Notes: generated by a model not told the origin, from the letters alone. DNA of 64,000 nucleotides from Podocnemis expansa (GCA_007922195.1 ML682003.1:4834880-4898879); one strand, 5' to 3'; shown: positions 1 to 11,200, numbered from the stretch's first letter. A program made the numbers and translations.

Positions 1-1548
1 TGTATCAGGCTGCCACCTGCCCCACAGGCTGCAGCCTGAGGTCAGGCCATGCCCCATGCAGCCTCCTCCCCAGAGCGTGCAGAGCTCCATGGTCCCAGGC
101 AGGCTGGCCAGCCAAACGAGAATGCAGCCACAGCTGATGGCAGGAGGCCACGTGGGCCACCTAGTGCCCTGTGCAACAGCACTAGGTCACTGGTGGCTGA
201 CCGACGAGCCATCAAGCAGCAGTGGCAGGTGTGGCAATGCCACCTTCCCCAGCTCTTGTCCCTTGGCTCATGTCTGGCTGCAGCCAGCAGGAGGCTGGGG
301 CAGCTGGCAGAGGTACAAGACGTTGAGGTGGGGCCAGCCATGCCCTGGGGCAGGGCCAGAGAGTGCTGGGAGCAGGATGCCTGGGGGGAAGGCAGAGCCC
401 ATGCATGGCAGCCAAGGCACTGGGAGATGGCTGAAAGGGAGTGGTAGGTTGTTAACCTGAAGAACTCACTGCTGCAGGATGGTAGCACAGACCTGCCAGG
501 GAAGAGGTTGTAAAAAGCTAAGAGTGACCAAGCCACAGGGACATGAGCTGCACATCCACTAGCCAGGCTGGACAGCCAGTGTGATTCCCGGCTCTGCAAA
601 CTGGACTCCCAGGTGCCTGTCTGCTCCCTCCTGCGAGCGGGGCAAACTCAGGCCAGCAGGGTTTGGTTCTGGGATAGGTCATCAGGGAGGCTCCAGCACC
701 TCCCAACATGCCAGGAATGGGGGTGCCTGGCCTGTGGGGCTGCTGGGCTTGGTCTGGGTTGCTCTCCCATGTGGCTGAGGTCATTCCTTGCCCTGGCTAT
801 GCCCTTGGGCTAAGGGGTTCCTTTCCGCAGAGAGCTGAGCTGGGCATGTCCTACCTGCCTCCGCCGACCAGCCCAGCTCTGCTGCGCTCAGGCGTCTGTG
901 AAGCTGTTTACAGGGAGGGGGTGGAGTGACCAAGCCCAGCCATGGAGCCTCACCTGCAACAAAGGCAACGGCCCTGCTAGGTGGCCGGCTTGAGCATCAG
1001 GAAACAAATGTACAGGCCCAGCCACTCCTGAGGGCCTGGTACTGGCCAGCCAGGGTGCCAGGCGCTGGGCAGTGACCCACGTCTGTAGGGCCCGGCCAGG
1101 GTGCTGGGCGGGGGGGCGAGGCTGACCCGTTCTCAGGGCTGCACTGCCCACCCCATTCCTGGGGATGCTGTAGTCCTGAATACCGCCTGCTCCTGCAGTG
1201 TCGTGGGGAGCTTGGAAGCCTGCCCAGGCGCCAGCTAGAAAGTGGGGCGTCCCGGTTCCTCTGGCACCTGCTGTCACCTGCCTGGGGAAGGAGCCTGTGG
1301 CATGGCATGATGTCATAGTGACTGTTGCCATGCCCTGCGATCCACCATTCCAGCTGTGGCGGGGGGACATTTCCTAGCCTGATTGTGTCCAGCCAGCAAT
1401 GCCAGCTTTCTGGGGGAGGCATATCTGGCACAGACACCCCATTCCAGGGACTGGTGCAGTCCAAGGCCCTGATGCACCTGCAGTCAGCAGGGGATCTGGG
1501 GGGGAGGGCGGATCTCAGCAACAGGGGCACGTGAGTGCAGAACAGTGC

Positions 1549-1562
1549 GGGGGGGGGGGGGG
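1549..1562 (+). repeat. poly-G tract (14 G)
   Basis: An uninterrupted run of 14 G. Long G runs are prone to length error in sequencing and assembly, so the exact length is doubtful. Confidence 0.9.
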
Positions 1563-1640
1563 CAAGGTCTCCTAGCCACTTTCTTGGATCAGAATGTGTA
1601 TGGCATAGTGCAAAACTGCATGGCCAAGGCTGTCCTGGCC

Positions 1641-1651
1641 GGGGGGGGGGG
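1641..1651 (+). repeat. poly-G tract (11 G)
   Basis: A second uninterrupted G run about 80 bp after the first, in the same GC-rich block. Confidence 0.9.
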
Positions 1652-1839
1652 TATAACCCAGCTCTGGCTCCCCGAACTGTCTCGCTGGGGATCACTGACA
1701 TGCCTCAGCTGCAAGTGGTGCTGTCTGCAGTGGGCAAGCAGCGCGCTGAACACCAGAGGAAGTGGGCAGCTAGGATGGTGCCAGGCAGGCCGGGCTGGGC
1801 TTTGACAGCCCTCAACTGCACCCTGCAGCCTTAAGGCAG

Positions 1840-2648
1840 CTGGCGTTAATCTCAATTATAATGTCTGTGTCTCCTATTGAAAGGGACTGTTTGAATGGCT
1901 GGGCCATGAGCCTCTGTGGCTGCAAATCGTCAGTTGGGAAAGAGACCCTAACTAGTGTGAAGTGCTGCTCTCCAGCAGAAGAGGTTATGCCCATCCCAAC
2001 AGGAAGGGTCTATCCAGCCCAAAAATACTATTGTGGGACAATAGAGAGGACAAAGGACTAGTGTGCTGCTCTCCCCCTCCAGTGAAGGAGAGTTATGCGA
2101 GGGGATTTCTCCTATCAGCTGAGTTTCCACTCAGAGCATAGCAGAGGGGCGATAAAATCCAAAACAAAAGGACCCAGGGATCCCTATATTGCTTAGTACT
2201 GGGGGCATAGGGGAAGAACAAGGTTTTTCTAGGCATAAACAAGAAATCCACAGATGCTTAGCCTGGGTTAGCCCTAAAGGGCAGAGCTCACTTGTGGTTT
2301 CTAGAAGCTTCTATTAACTTTTGAAATTTAAGTTTGTAGTGCATTTGTCTACCTAAGTTTCCCACTTTAATCTTGTAAATAGTGCTCAAATTTCATTTTT
2401 CCTATTAAATAAATCTGTATATAGTTTATTATAGGATAGGCTGCACGTATCATCATTAGTGTGAGAGCCAGCATCCAGGGTGCCACTGCCCTGGGGTAAG
2501 TGACCATCTTTCAGACGAGGAGTAAACAAATATGGCTGTGATCCACAGTACCAAAGACCACCTGTGACCCAGACAGGCTCACCTGGGTGGGGCAAGCACC
2601 TGATGGAACTATCTGTGACTCCACAATTGGGCTATTTTAGTTCCTGAG
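1840..2648 (+). mobile_element. Unclassified interspersed repeat, left part
   Basis: An AT-richer block with an AATAAATCTG segment near 2405, followed by a CCTGGGGTAAGTGACC-type segment near 2490. I associate this sequence style with an abundant turtle repeat whose right part reappears at 3408-3535, so the LTR at 2649-3407 seems to split it. The family is recalled from general familiarity and was not verified; the left border is approximate. Confidence 0.45.
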
Positions 2649-3407
2649 TGTGGGGGGGTGTCTAAAGATGGAGTAAGTTTGGTCAGGAAGTTCTGTGCCA
2701 GAGATTGTTGTGTTTGCTTAGACAAGTTTAGTTAGTCAAGGGAGCTAGGGGGTTTAGACTGATAGGAAGTTAGACTGGTTTTGTAGATACAAGAGGTAAT
2801 CCACAGAGATTGATTATAAAACAATCCCTCCTGTCTGGACCCTGATGGGAAGCTATCAACCTTGTCTATCCCCTGATGAGAAGCCATCAGCCTCATTTGA
2901 TAAACAGGTTGACGGGGGCTAGGTAGCCAGAAGGTCACAGGAGTTTGGCTGCTCTCATTGGTAAAGAGCAATAATTAGTACCCAAATGAGCAGTAAACAA
3001 CAACAGAGGCGGGCTAACTATATGCTGACTATTAAGTACAATCTAATTATGTAACCTGCATATTAAAAGTAGTAATACCATGTATGGATTTTAGGCATGA
3101 TGTAACTTGTTGTATTATGCATGAGCTTGTTGCATTATGTATATCGTATTTTGCATGTTAGAAAGTATGTATGACCTGTAGCCCCTATACTGGGGGTTCT
3201 TGCTCAGAGAGGCTGGCTTCTCTTTGCTTCCCTCTGCTGCAGTTCCTTTTATTATTCAGCTGAATAATAAACTTTGAACCACACCTCGTTCTCTGCCTAT
3301 TGGAGTCTCAGCTGGGAACGGGTCTGCTTCATTGGGAAAGCTCTGGTGTGCCTCTTTCTGAATCTGAGGGCCAGAGTTGGATTTCTCCCTGACATGAGGC
3401 ATCGACA
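2649..3407 (+). mobile_element. Solo LTR of an endogenous retrovirus-like element
   Basis: The block starts with TG (TGTGGGGGGG) and ends with CA (CATCGACA). It contains an AATAAA signal at 3266-3271 in a plausible place for an R region. It is flanked by CTGAG on the left and CTTAG on the right, an imperfect 5-bp target duplication. No gag, pol or env reading frame is next to it, so it is best read as a solo LTR of about 759 bp. The borders rest on the TG/CA ends and the reappearance of the host repeat on the right. Confidence 0.6.
3266..3271 (+). promoter_or_regulatory. AATAAA polyadenylation signal in the LTR
   Basis: A perfect AATAAA about 140 bp from the right end of the proposed LTR, where retroviral LTRs usually carry their poly(A) signal. 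Confidence 0.55.
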
Positions 3408-3535
3408 CTTAGTAATTAGCTGGTGAAATCTAAGTATCAAACCCACAACCAACTTGGAGTTGGTGCTCTGGCTCCTAAGGGTCTGCCCCAAGACTGGGGT
3501 TCGCACGCCTGAGTTGCTGCAGACAGCATTACAAA
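3408..3535 (+). mobile_element. Unclassified interspersed repeat, right part
   Basis: Begins with a TTAGTAATTAGCTGGTGAAATC-like stretch that appears to continue the repeat interrupted at 2648. Together with the left part it brackets the LTR and gives the relative age: the outer repeat is older than the LTR. Confidence 0.4.
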
Positions 3536-3564
3536 CCCCCTTGGATTCTCCCCCAATTCTAGCA

Positions 3565-3692
3565 TTTAGAACACCATCTAAAAGCCGGCCCTTCTGGGTT
3601 CGGTCACTACCTCATCCGGTGACTTGCTGAGCCCTTGGCTAAGTCTCTTCTGCTTTCCCCTGGGCTTCAGTTTCCCTGGGGGGTTAAGAATA
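3565..3692 (+). mobile_element. MIR-type SINE fragment
   Basis: The order of words matches a MIR core: GTGACTTGCTGAGC, then GGCTAAGTCTCTTC, then CTTCAGTTTCCCTG. It is diverged, as expected for an old amniote SINE. Borders are approximate. Confidence 0.65.
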
Positions 3693-5644
3693 CTGGCCAG
3701 CTTCCCAGTGGAAGCTTGATTCATATCCTTCTGTGGAGCACTTGGAAAGCCTCCACTTATGGAACTGCAGGATTATTATAGCCAGCCTCTGTTCTCATCT
3801 AAGCATGATAGTTTCTGAGCCACTGGGGCTGGCTGGTTCGCAGCAGGGTGCTGAGTTGAGTGCGTTCTGGTCTCAGTGAATTCCTCAGCACCCTGCCAAA
3901 GGAAAGGATGTGTTGCTGTGGGCCTCTGAGTCAAACGTGGCTAAAACATTTGGTCACTGGCAGACTTACCTCTATGGAGAGGGGGAGCAAACCACAGCTG
4001 GGTGCATCTAGACACCACAGGGGTTGAACCATGGACCTTTACCACGCAGGCCACGCATTCCTACCAGTTACACTGAGGGACCAATGCCCAGCCCTTCAAA
4101 GGTACAGAGGTTTCCAACAACCACTGGTCACTGATAGGCACATAAATCCCTTTGAGACTCTGGGCCCCCTCCCCTTAGCAGTGTCAGTATCCAGCACTGA
4201 AGTCAGCCACAACCTGCAGGCATGTTCTCTGACCCTGGACCACTAGGTTACATACCCTGTCACTCCGGGCAGATGCCCACATGTGACTGGAACGCAAGAA
4301 CCATCTTTTAATCTGCACAGCGCCAGCCACTAGGGAGAGGGGGGCCAGGGGGCTGGGCAGTGGGCAGAATTAACTACTTGCCTCCCTGGGTTCATGGCCA
4401 CTACAGCTGGCTGTCCTTACATAGGAGAGGCCAAAGCGTAGGTGACACAGGAGGAACTGTTGTGCTGGGCAGAGACTTGGTCAGCTCCAGTGCATCTGGG
4501 GACAGAGGCTTGTGCAGATACAAATGTTTGGATCTAGATCTGATCCACAGGAATAAACTTTTACCCAATCTGCAATCTGCTCTCCCTCGGTTACATTTAC
4601 CAGCATCTGAAGATCAGTCATTCTGGAGCAGCCACTCTACACAGATGATCCATCACTGGCCAGCAGCTGCTTCAGTCCTGCCCCAGCAGTCCTGTCACAA
4701 TCAGGCAGAAATGGTCTGTGGATCTTTGCGTTCATTACCATGAGCCAGGCTGTTGTAAACACGTTCCCTTCGGGACGCGTCTCAGCTTCTGTAGCTAGCT
4801 GAACTGACAGAGCTCCTCAAGAATGATCCATAAATTGCTGTTGACTCAGTTAAATGCCAGAGGCAAGCGAAGCACAGTGCCAGTGCCCCATAGGAGCCAC
4901 AGGTACCCCAGGACACCCACGTGTCTCACAGTGGAGCAGCTCAGTGAATGGCATGACTTTCCACTAGCCCTTAGACTGGACAACGATGTCCCTGGTAGGA
5001 TCCCCTTATAACCTGATGCACAATACCACTTTGATGTCAACTATTGTCCCGTCTCCAAGTCAATTGAAACATCTGCATCCAGCCTCCTGTCTCCATTTCA
5101 AAGTTGGGGTGTCTCTCTCTCTATTGGCTTTCCTGATTGTGTTTGTACATCTTTGGGAGAATGTGTACTGCTTCCCTGCGTTGTACTGCTGTTCAGGGAG
5201 TTCTTGGACTGCTCCCCAGGATTATGTTTCTGCACTCACCATGTGTCTGGGGAACTGCACTTTAACAATACCGTGTTTCTGATGCTGTGTCTGGGAACGC
5301 TGTGCTTCAGCCACGTTCCTGAATCATTCAGTGAACTTGTAAGCAGGCAAGCAGCTTCTGTTACCTCAAGTCTGACTTTGGTTCAGGTCTCAGCTCTTGC
5401 ATCTAGGCCCGATCTACGAGGCCTCGTGTCTCAGGTGCTCACTTTCTACCACACACATTTTGCTGAATCACGGAGATGGAGGAGCCATCACAGAGCCCTC
5501 TGGAGCCAGCTCTCATCATGGGCCAGAAGCACCCCACTGACTGCTGGCCCTGTGCCATGGACCAACAAACTCCCTGTGCAGAAAGCTGACCGGGGGAAGG
5601 AGCTTGGACTTGTCACACTGGGCACATGGCTAAAGGGGTAAGTG
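3693..5644. other. Intergenic stretch, no gene recognised
   Basis: Open frames of up to about 160 codons occur (for example 5153-5641, +), but they show no recognisable domain and no splice-site support. One tRNA-like segment lies at 4020-4086 on the minus strand. I see nothing else I can name. Confidence 0.5.
4020..4086 (-). repeat. Degenerate tRNA-like segment or SINE head
   Basis: Read on the minus strand, this segment has a B-box-like GGTTCAACCCC and, upstream, a weak A-box-like GTGTAACTGGTAGG at about the right spacing. The acceptor ends do not pair, so it is not a functional tRNA. A tRNA-derived SINE remnant is the likelier reading. The call is weak. Confidence 0.3.
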
Positions 5645-6222
5645 CCTTGGAGTGATGTTGGGTGGGAGGATGCAGCCCCATGGTGATGTCGGCTGGATGG
5701 TCTCGCCCTGGGTGACGCTGGTGGGAGGATGTGGCCCCATGGCGATGTCAGTGGGAAGCTATGGCCCCATGGTGATGCTGGCTGGGTGGACACGCCCTGG
5801 GTGATGCCCCATGGGAGGATGCGGCTCCACGGCAATGCCGGCTAGGTGGACGCGCCCTGGGTGGTTGGCTGGGAAGACACGTCCCCAAGGTGATTTGATG
5901 GGAACAGTATTCTCCCCAGGACTTGAAATTAGGGGGTGTTGGGATGCTCACTGAATTGGTATCACACTGTTACTAGCTGACAACTGGTGGGGGGGGTTGT
6001 TGAGAAATTCATGGGTGGTGTAGAGAGTTTGTATTGTGAGGAGGGCGTTAGGAAAATCCCTGGGTGGGAGGATGTGGCGCCATGGCGATGCCGGCTGGGT
6101 GGCCGTGCCNNNNNNNNNNGATGCCGGCTGGGTGGCCGTGCCCCGGGCGATGCTGCTGGGAGGATGCGGCGCCATGGCGATGCCGGCTGGGTGGACGCGC
6201 CCTGGGTGGCTGTCTGGGTGGG
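5645..6222 (+). repeat. Degenerate GC-rich minisatellite
   Basis: Repeated words GATGCCGGCTGGGTGG, CGCGCCCTGGGTG and GGGAGGATGCGGC recur many times with variation in spacing, giving units of roughly 30-40 bp in a higher-order pattern. Between about 5893 and 6060 the array is broken by unrelated AT-richer sequence. It contains the assembly gap at 6110-6119 and stops where a PLE tail begins. Copy number is uncertain because of the gap. Confidence 0.8.
6110..6119. other. Assembly gap (10 N)
   Basis: Ten N inside the minisatellite. The identical words on both sides suggest collapse or loss of repeat units, so the true length is unknown. Confidence 0.97.
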
Positions 6223-6342
6223 ATTTTCTCCCACGAAAGCTCATGTGAACAATAAATCTGCTAGTCTCTCAGTGCCACACGGCTCCTTGTGGCTTTTTTT
6301 TGCTGGACCAGGCTAGCACGGCTGTCCCTTTGGGAACTGGGA
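6223..6342 (+). mobile_element. Penelope-like element (PLE) 3' tail, sense
   Basis: Contains the family's diagnostic words in order: TTTTCTCCCACGAAAGCTCATG, AATAAATCTG, TAGTCT, GTGCCAC, GGCTCCTTG, then GGCTAGCACGGCTGTCCCTTTGGG. The same order occurs at the 3' end of the coding PLE copy at 27.3-27.4 kb, which identifies the family. The copy is 5'-truncated and lies between the minisatellite and the F-box gene's CpG island. Confidence 0.8.
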
Positions 6343-6780
6343 CGACAGGGCCCCACAGGGCTGTCGGGGGGAGACAGGGCCCCAGGGCGATGCCCAGGTG
6401 GCCACGTGACCCAGAGGAGCCGGGCTGCGGCCGGGCGCCCATCACCGCGGCACGGGGCGGCGGGACGGACGAGGCGGGCGGCCGCCGGCAGGGGGCGGGG
6501 CAGCCGGCGCTGGCGGACTGGGGAGACGCTCTGGCCTCAAGCCGCCTCCGCTGCTCTCGGCCCTGTCGCTCTGTGATGACGTCTAAGGGAGCGCGCCGCG
6601 CTGTGGCACCGGCAGCCGGAAGAGCCCGTGACAATGGGGGCCGCGGGCCGGGGAGCTCCGGGGAGAAGGGTGCGGGTCCGGGTCCGGGTCCGGGTCCGCT
6701 GTGGGGGCCGAGGAGGGGGAGGGGCAGGGTCCGCTCGGGGGCGCTGAGGGGGAGGGGCAGGGCGAGGCACTAATGGGGGG
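6343..6780 (+). promoter_or_regulatory. CpG-island promoter of the F-box gene
   Basis: CpG-dense and very GC-rich. It holds a GC box (GGGGGCGGGGC near 6490), a CRE-like TGACGTCT near 6577 and an ETS-like CCGGAAG near 6615. It lies 300-700 bp upstream of the F-box start codon, separated from it by a probable 5' UTR intron ending at the CTCTCTCCCCAG acceptor (AG at 6960-6961). The transcription start cannot be placed from sequence alone. Confidence 0.65.
6674..6697 (+). repeat. (GGGTCC)4 hexamer repeat
   Basis: Four perfect copies of GGGTCC in the CpG island. Just downstream (about 6710-6835) many GGGG runs could support G-quadruplex formation on the plus strand. Confidence 0.9.
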
Positions 6781-6961
6781 GAGGGGAAGCTGAGGATGAG
6801 GAGTGGGGGAGGGGAATGGGGGGGAAGAAGGGGAGCTCTGCCCCCCCCATCCCGGCAGGACTGAGCCATCATCAGGCTGCCGGGGGCTGTGAAGTCTGGA
6901 GCTGGGGGTTGGGGTGGGGATCCGTCCCATCCGGTGTAACGGTGTCACGCTCTCTCCCCAG

Positions 6962-7061
6962 GTCTCGGCTGGCCACCCCGCTCCTGCACACGCCTAGCTG
7001 AACGTCTCTGCCGCTGCCCCCCTGTGCCGGGCGAGGCCTGGCCTGTGGCTGCCTGAGCGTG
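6962..7061 (+). other. 5' UTR part of the F-box coding exon
   Basis: Follows a good pyrimidine-rich acceptor (TCTCTCCCCAG). It has a stop codon in the F-box frame at 6999-7001 and no in-frame ATG before 7062. Confidence 0.6.
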
Positions 7062-8258
7062 ATGCCTCGGAAAAGGAAACACGGCCAGCGTGCAGCCGCT
7101 TCTCAGCTGGTCGCTTCTACAGGAGCCCCAGTCAAGGCCCAGCCCGGCTCGGGGCGTTTGGTTCCCATGCAGCTAGGTCGCAGGACTAGGAGCCCCACCT
7201 GCTTTCCCTTCAGCTTTCTGCCCGTGGACTGTCAGCTCCATGTCTTCTCTTTCCTCTCGGAGGTGGAGAAGTGCACGGCTGCTTTGGTTTGTGAAGCCTG
7301 GAGCAAGCTGATCCGCACACCCCGGCTCTGGAGGGTGGCTGACTTCATGAGACTGGGGGCCTTCCAGTCGGGCATGGATTTGGTGCTGGTTTCTGCCAGA
7401 GAGTTTGAGAGGTGGAAAGAGTGGGTCCACCAATACGCCTATCACCTGGCCTCCCGCAGTGCTAGCCTGCTAGTTCTCAGGGCCAGTTTTGACTTGGGTG
7501 ACCAGAAGGCCAAATGGGCTGACTTTCTTTCACGTTTCTTGGACAGCGTCCACTGTGGGGAGCTACAGGAGCTGGAGCTCAACTGGACACTGACTCACTT
7601 GGAACCCCCAGACTTCTACCCCCCGGGAGCCTGCAGCATCACTCAGGTCAGCTTGACCAAAATGGACCAGATCAGCAACTTCCAGACCCTCCTAGAGAAG
7701 TTTATCCAGCGGTCCCCAAAGCTCACCAGGATGAAGCTGCCCTTTGACTGGTCTGCACGCTCAGTTGCCATGCTGATGCGGTTCCAGCAGCTTCACACCT
7801 TGGAGCTAAAATACTTCTGGAGCTTCAAAGGGGTTTGCCCAGAGATCATGCAAGAACTCACCAAAGCCCTGCCCAACCTCAGAACTCTCATCCTTCATGT
7901 TCTGGTGCCTGTCAAAGACTTGGGCATCTCCTATTCTCTGGAATCCAGGTCGCTGGAGTACTTGGACGTGTCCCAGAGCCGTGGCCTGGTGTTCTGTCAC
8001 CTTGATCTGCCTTCTCTGAGGGTGCTGAGGATCAAGAAGACTGTTCGTGGTATCATCCTGAACCGGAGGACCAGACTGGCTCTTCAGAGTCGCTGGTCCT
8101 GTCTGTACAATTTGTTGCGGAGTGGCACGCCCAACCTTTGTGTATTCAACAACCAGGTGTTGCTGCCACACTGGCGCGAGCAGACATACAAGGAGCTGAA
8201 TGCCTTGCTGGTGCAGTCATGCTATTGTGTTCAGCACTCAGATACCTGGTTACTGTAA
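7062..8258 (+). CDS. Single-coding-exon F-box protein
   Basis: This gene encodes 398 residues from one exon. An F-box is visible at about residues 48-92 (FLPVDCQLHVFSFLS, then AALVCEAW and a terminal RLWR). F-box domains bind SKP1, so the likely role is a substrate adaptor of an SCF ubiquitin ligase. After the F-box there is a long leucine-rich region with irregular LRR-like repeats (LQELELNW, LHTLELKYF, LRTLILHV, LEYLDVSQ, LRVLRIKK), the usual place for substrate binding. The N-terminus is basic (RKRKHGQR). The start is the ATG at 7062: a purine is at -3, and an in-frame TGA at 6999-7001 rules out extension upstream. The F-box looks closest to the FBXO33/FBXO39/FBXL8 group, but I cannot assign an orthologue. 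The absence of coding introns could mean a retrocopy, but the frame is intact and a CpG island with a UTR splice acceptor precedes it, which argues for a working gene. Confidence 0.87.
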   Translation: MPRKRKHGQRAAASQLVASTGAPVKAQPGSGRLVPMQLGRRTRSPTCFPFSFLPVDCQLHVFSFLSEVEKCTAALVCEAWSKLIRTPRLWRVADFMRLGAFQSGMDLVLVSAREFERWKEWVHQYAYHLASRSASLLVLRASFDLGDQKAKWADFLSRFLDSVHCGELQELELNWTLTHLEPPDFYPPGACSITQVSLTKMDQISNFQTLLEKFIQRSPKLTRMKLPFDWSARSVAMLMRFQQLHTLELKYFWSFKGVCPEIMQELTKALPNLRTLILHVLVPVKDLGISYSLESRSLEYLDVSQSRGLVFCHLDLPSLRVLRIKKTVRGIILNRRTRLALQSRWSCLYNLLRSGTPNLCVFNNQVLLPHWREQTYKELNALLVQSCYCVQHSDTWLL

Positions 8259-11200
8259 AGACGGATGGCGAAGGGAATGGCAAGGAGAATTGAGTTCTCT
8301 CTTATCTAATGGTGTCAGTGGAGTGGGAGTGCAGCATGAAGAGCCTGTGCATCTGCCTTGAGAGGGACCAGGTAGCCTGTGTGTCTCCGGGCCTAGCATT
8401 TGTCAGTTTACAGGTGAGGATGCGTCTGGGACCAGAGTTGGCTGAAAACAGAAGGCTCACTGCAGCGTGTTTAGAGAGAAGGACACTCTGTGTTTCTCTT
8501 CCAGCAAGAATGAGTAAATATTCTGTTCCCGCAACTGTCCTCTGCTTTTCATTTATAAGTGTACTTTATGGCCTGTAAATGACAGCCCATGCTCCTTACA
8601 TGGCAGGAATTCTCTGACTGGTGCACACAGTAAGATTACATGGCTGCAGCCAGATACAGGTGCCCTGGTTGTCTAACTGTGTTAATGCTCAGAACCCCAT
8701 GACCCTCTGCCTGTTACATTCACAGAGCCGCTCCGTGCTCTTTGCCTGACAGGGAGCCTTATCCACTGGTTAGAGCAAGGGTGTCGAGTTTCCTGGGTTC
8801 TTTTGCAGTCACTGCCACTGGCTTTGGTCAAGTTTTTTAGACTCATTTTTCAAAAGTGGCCTTTAATTTTGGGTGCCTGACTTGAGCCATTTTGTGAGTT
8901 GAAGGAGCTGTGCCACTCTGAAGATCAGGACCAAGGGGTCTTCAGTTAGGAACCTCAGGTCCATCATCTTTGGCATATAGCCTTACTTTACTTCTCTGGG
9001 AAGGTCGTGTGGCCTTTAGACCCCTGGACTTGGACGCTGTCAATGTATAAAGTAGTATTAGTGGAGGAACATGGATGTTTGCCATTTCCTAGCCAGTAGA
9101 TTAGAAGGAACCTCTACTTCTCCTCAGACTAATTCACAGCCTGACTGGTTCTTCAGACCACATCATTTCTCAGCCAGTTGCTCTGACACTGATGGCTGGG
9201 GCTGAGTTGACCCTAATAAAATGGCCATTGCTGTCAGTCTGGTTTAACTGAACAGTTACCTCAGTTTCCTAGTAGCCTCCTCCAAGCTTGGAGGGCGGAT
9301 ACGTGTAATCCTGTTTTTTGATGCAGACATGCTGTGGAAGATGACATGACTTGGAGTCCTTTTCCTAGGCTCGATGAGGGAGCAGACCTGGCATTATTGG
9401 AGGAGGTCACCCAGATGCATTTGGTGTTCAAACCAAAAAAGTGGGTGGCTGGGGAAGAGGGAGTTTTGCCGTCAGATCCTGGCAGGAGTGATTCCCATCT
9501 GTGGTGTCTTTCCCTCAGGAGGCTTTATTTAAAAACCTCAACTAAGCCATCGTTCAACTGATCAAGTAAGGGTTTGTACGGCACTTAGCACTATAGGGTT
9601 CTGGTACATGACTAGGGCTCCTAGGTGCTACGGTTAGACAAATATGCAGCGTCCTACCCCACGTCTGTTTGTACTTTCAGCTGAACGAGTTGGACCCTCT
9701 TCTGTCTCCTGCCGCTTTCTGATGGCTGAAAACTGGCTGTGCTGGATATGGTGCTTGACCTCTGGGGCTTGTATTTTCCTGTTGCTCCTTTTCTCACAGC
9801 TCCTCATCCTTTGCCCCTCTCCCTGCCAGAAGGCCTAGCAGCCTTTCATGTTCATTGCTAGAAGCGTTGCTTGTCTCTGCCAGAGGTGCTGATGGCACTC
9901 TACATCCCCAAAGGGAGGCATGAGGATGGCCCGGAACACATCAGCAATGCAACGCTGGCTGTCATCCACACCTTACTCCTGTCCTCTTTTCCCTACGCTG
10001 GCTTCCCAGAGACCAGCCACGCAAGTGCAAGGTCTTGGCAGGGGGATTGAAAAGAACCTAAAGCTCTGGGATGCAAACCGTGATTGACAATGAGATGCTC
10101 TCCAGTAAGGATAACGCTCGTCTGTGCCAGAGTCAGCATCTCCTTGGAGGTCAGGCAAGCCTGCTCCATGAATTTCTCCAGGCAGCCCTCAGACCTCCTG
10201 CTGTCTACTCTCCACATGTCCTGGCCTTGCCTGCACTAACACAAACAAGCAGCATTGTGCTGTTTTGATACAAATCAGAACACTCCCCAACGTGCACTCT
10301 ACCCCCAGGGAGAAGACGAGAGAATGAACACATGCCAGATGTGTGCTCACGTTGCTTAATGCACTCCTGGCAGGTGTGCTGATGCAGTGAGGAGCACAGT
10401 ATAAGAAACTATAGCATATAGAATGGCTCAGAACTGGGGGCTTTTGGGGGAGTTTTGTTCCTCTCACACACAGCTGTGCTGGGTGGGGGCTGCAGGTCAG
10501 TCACACCTTGTAGAGTAACAAGAGGCAGCATCATACTACCGTAGGGCCTCAGAGTCCCAGTCATGGCCCAGGAGCCCACGTGCTAGGTGCTGTACAGACA
10601 GAACAATGAGTCAATGAGAGAGGCGGTTCTATCTCACGTTGTGCTGGATTACATGGGGGTAAAGTTCTGCTCATCTCTGACCTGATTGCTGTGATAGTCT
10701 GACCCTTCCCCAAGGATGTGTGCCTGGGTGCCTTTGTTCCCGCTGGGCTCGTGCAAGCAGAAGGACTGTCAAATGGACCATAAAGGCTCCTTTGGGTTGG
10801 GGTGTGTTGTCAGACAACATGTGACATACTTGGGGAGGCACGATGCAGCACTTTCACTTCCCTGAGCTCTCAGGTGGCCTTGGTGAGAAACCTATGCAGT
10901 GTGTGGGTAGCTGGATGCAGCCAGGCATTTCAGATGCACAGAGCTCACAGGTGAATTCCTCACCTCCCTCTTTGATAGCCAAAGTCCTCTCTTCCCGGAC
11001 AGCTCCATACCAAGCAGTGCAGTGTCAGATCCCCCTGGGCCTAGCTGGAGGATCATCTTTAGGGGCCTGAGAAGGGACTCTAGGCTCATTTACATCTTGC
11101 TGTCTTTGGGGTGTCTGCCAGTGAGAGGTTTGATTGTGAGGTCATTTATGAACTGGACTGGGACCCAACTCTCTTCCCTTCGGTCATTGTTACCGAATAA

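Larger units (their letters stand above)
1..1838. other. GC-rich intergenic stretch, no gene recognised
   Basis: This stretch is GC-rich and CpG-poor and is open in several frames on both strands, which is expected from base composition alone. None of the translations resembles a protein family I know, and no frame is supported by matching splice sites. It contains two long G homopolymers. Near 1838 the composition shifts abruptly to a more AT-rich interspersed repeat. Confidence 0.5.

Noticed and set aside
997..1701. 234-codon open frame on the minus strand in the GC-rich left end
   Set aside because: Several overlapping frames on both strands are equally open; composition explains them. 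It also runs through a poly-G tract, which is unlikely in a real protein.
4020..4086. Functional tRNA gene on the minus strand
   Set aside because: A B-box-like word is present but the acceptor stem does not pair and the A box is weak; kept only as a degenerate tRNA-like segment.
5153..5641. 162-codon plus-strand open frame
   Set aside because: No recognisable domain; the frame ends at the minisatellite edge and has no splice or promoter support.
7059..7061. GTG start three bases upstream for the F-box protein
   Set aside because: Vertebrate genes use ATG; 7062 is the first in-frame ATG after an in-frame stop.
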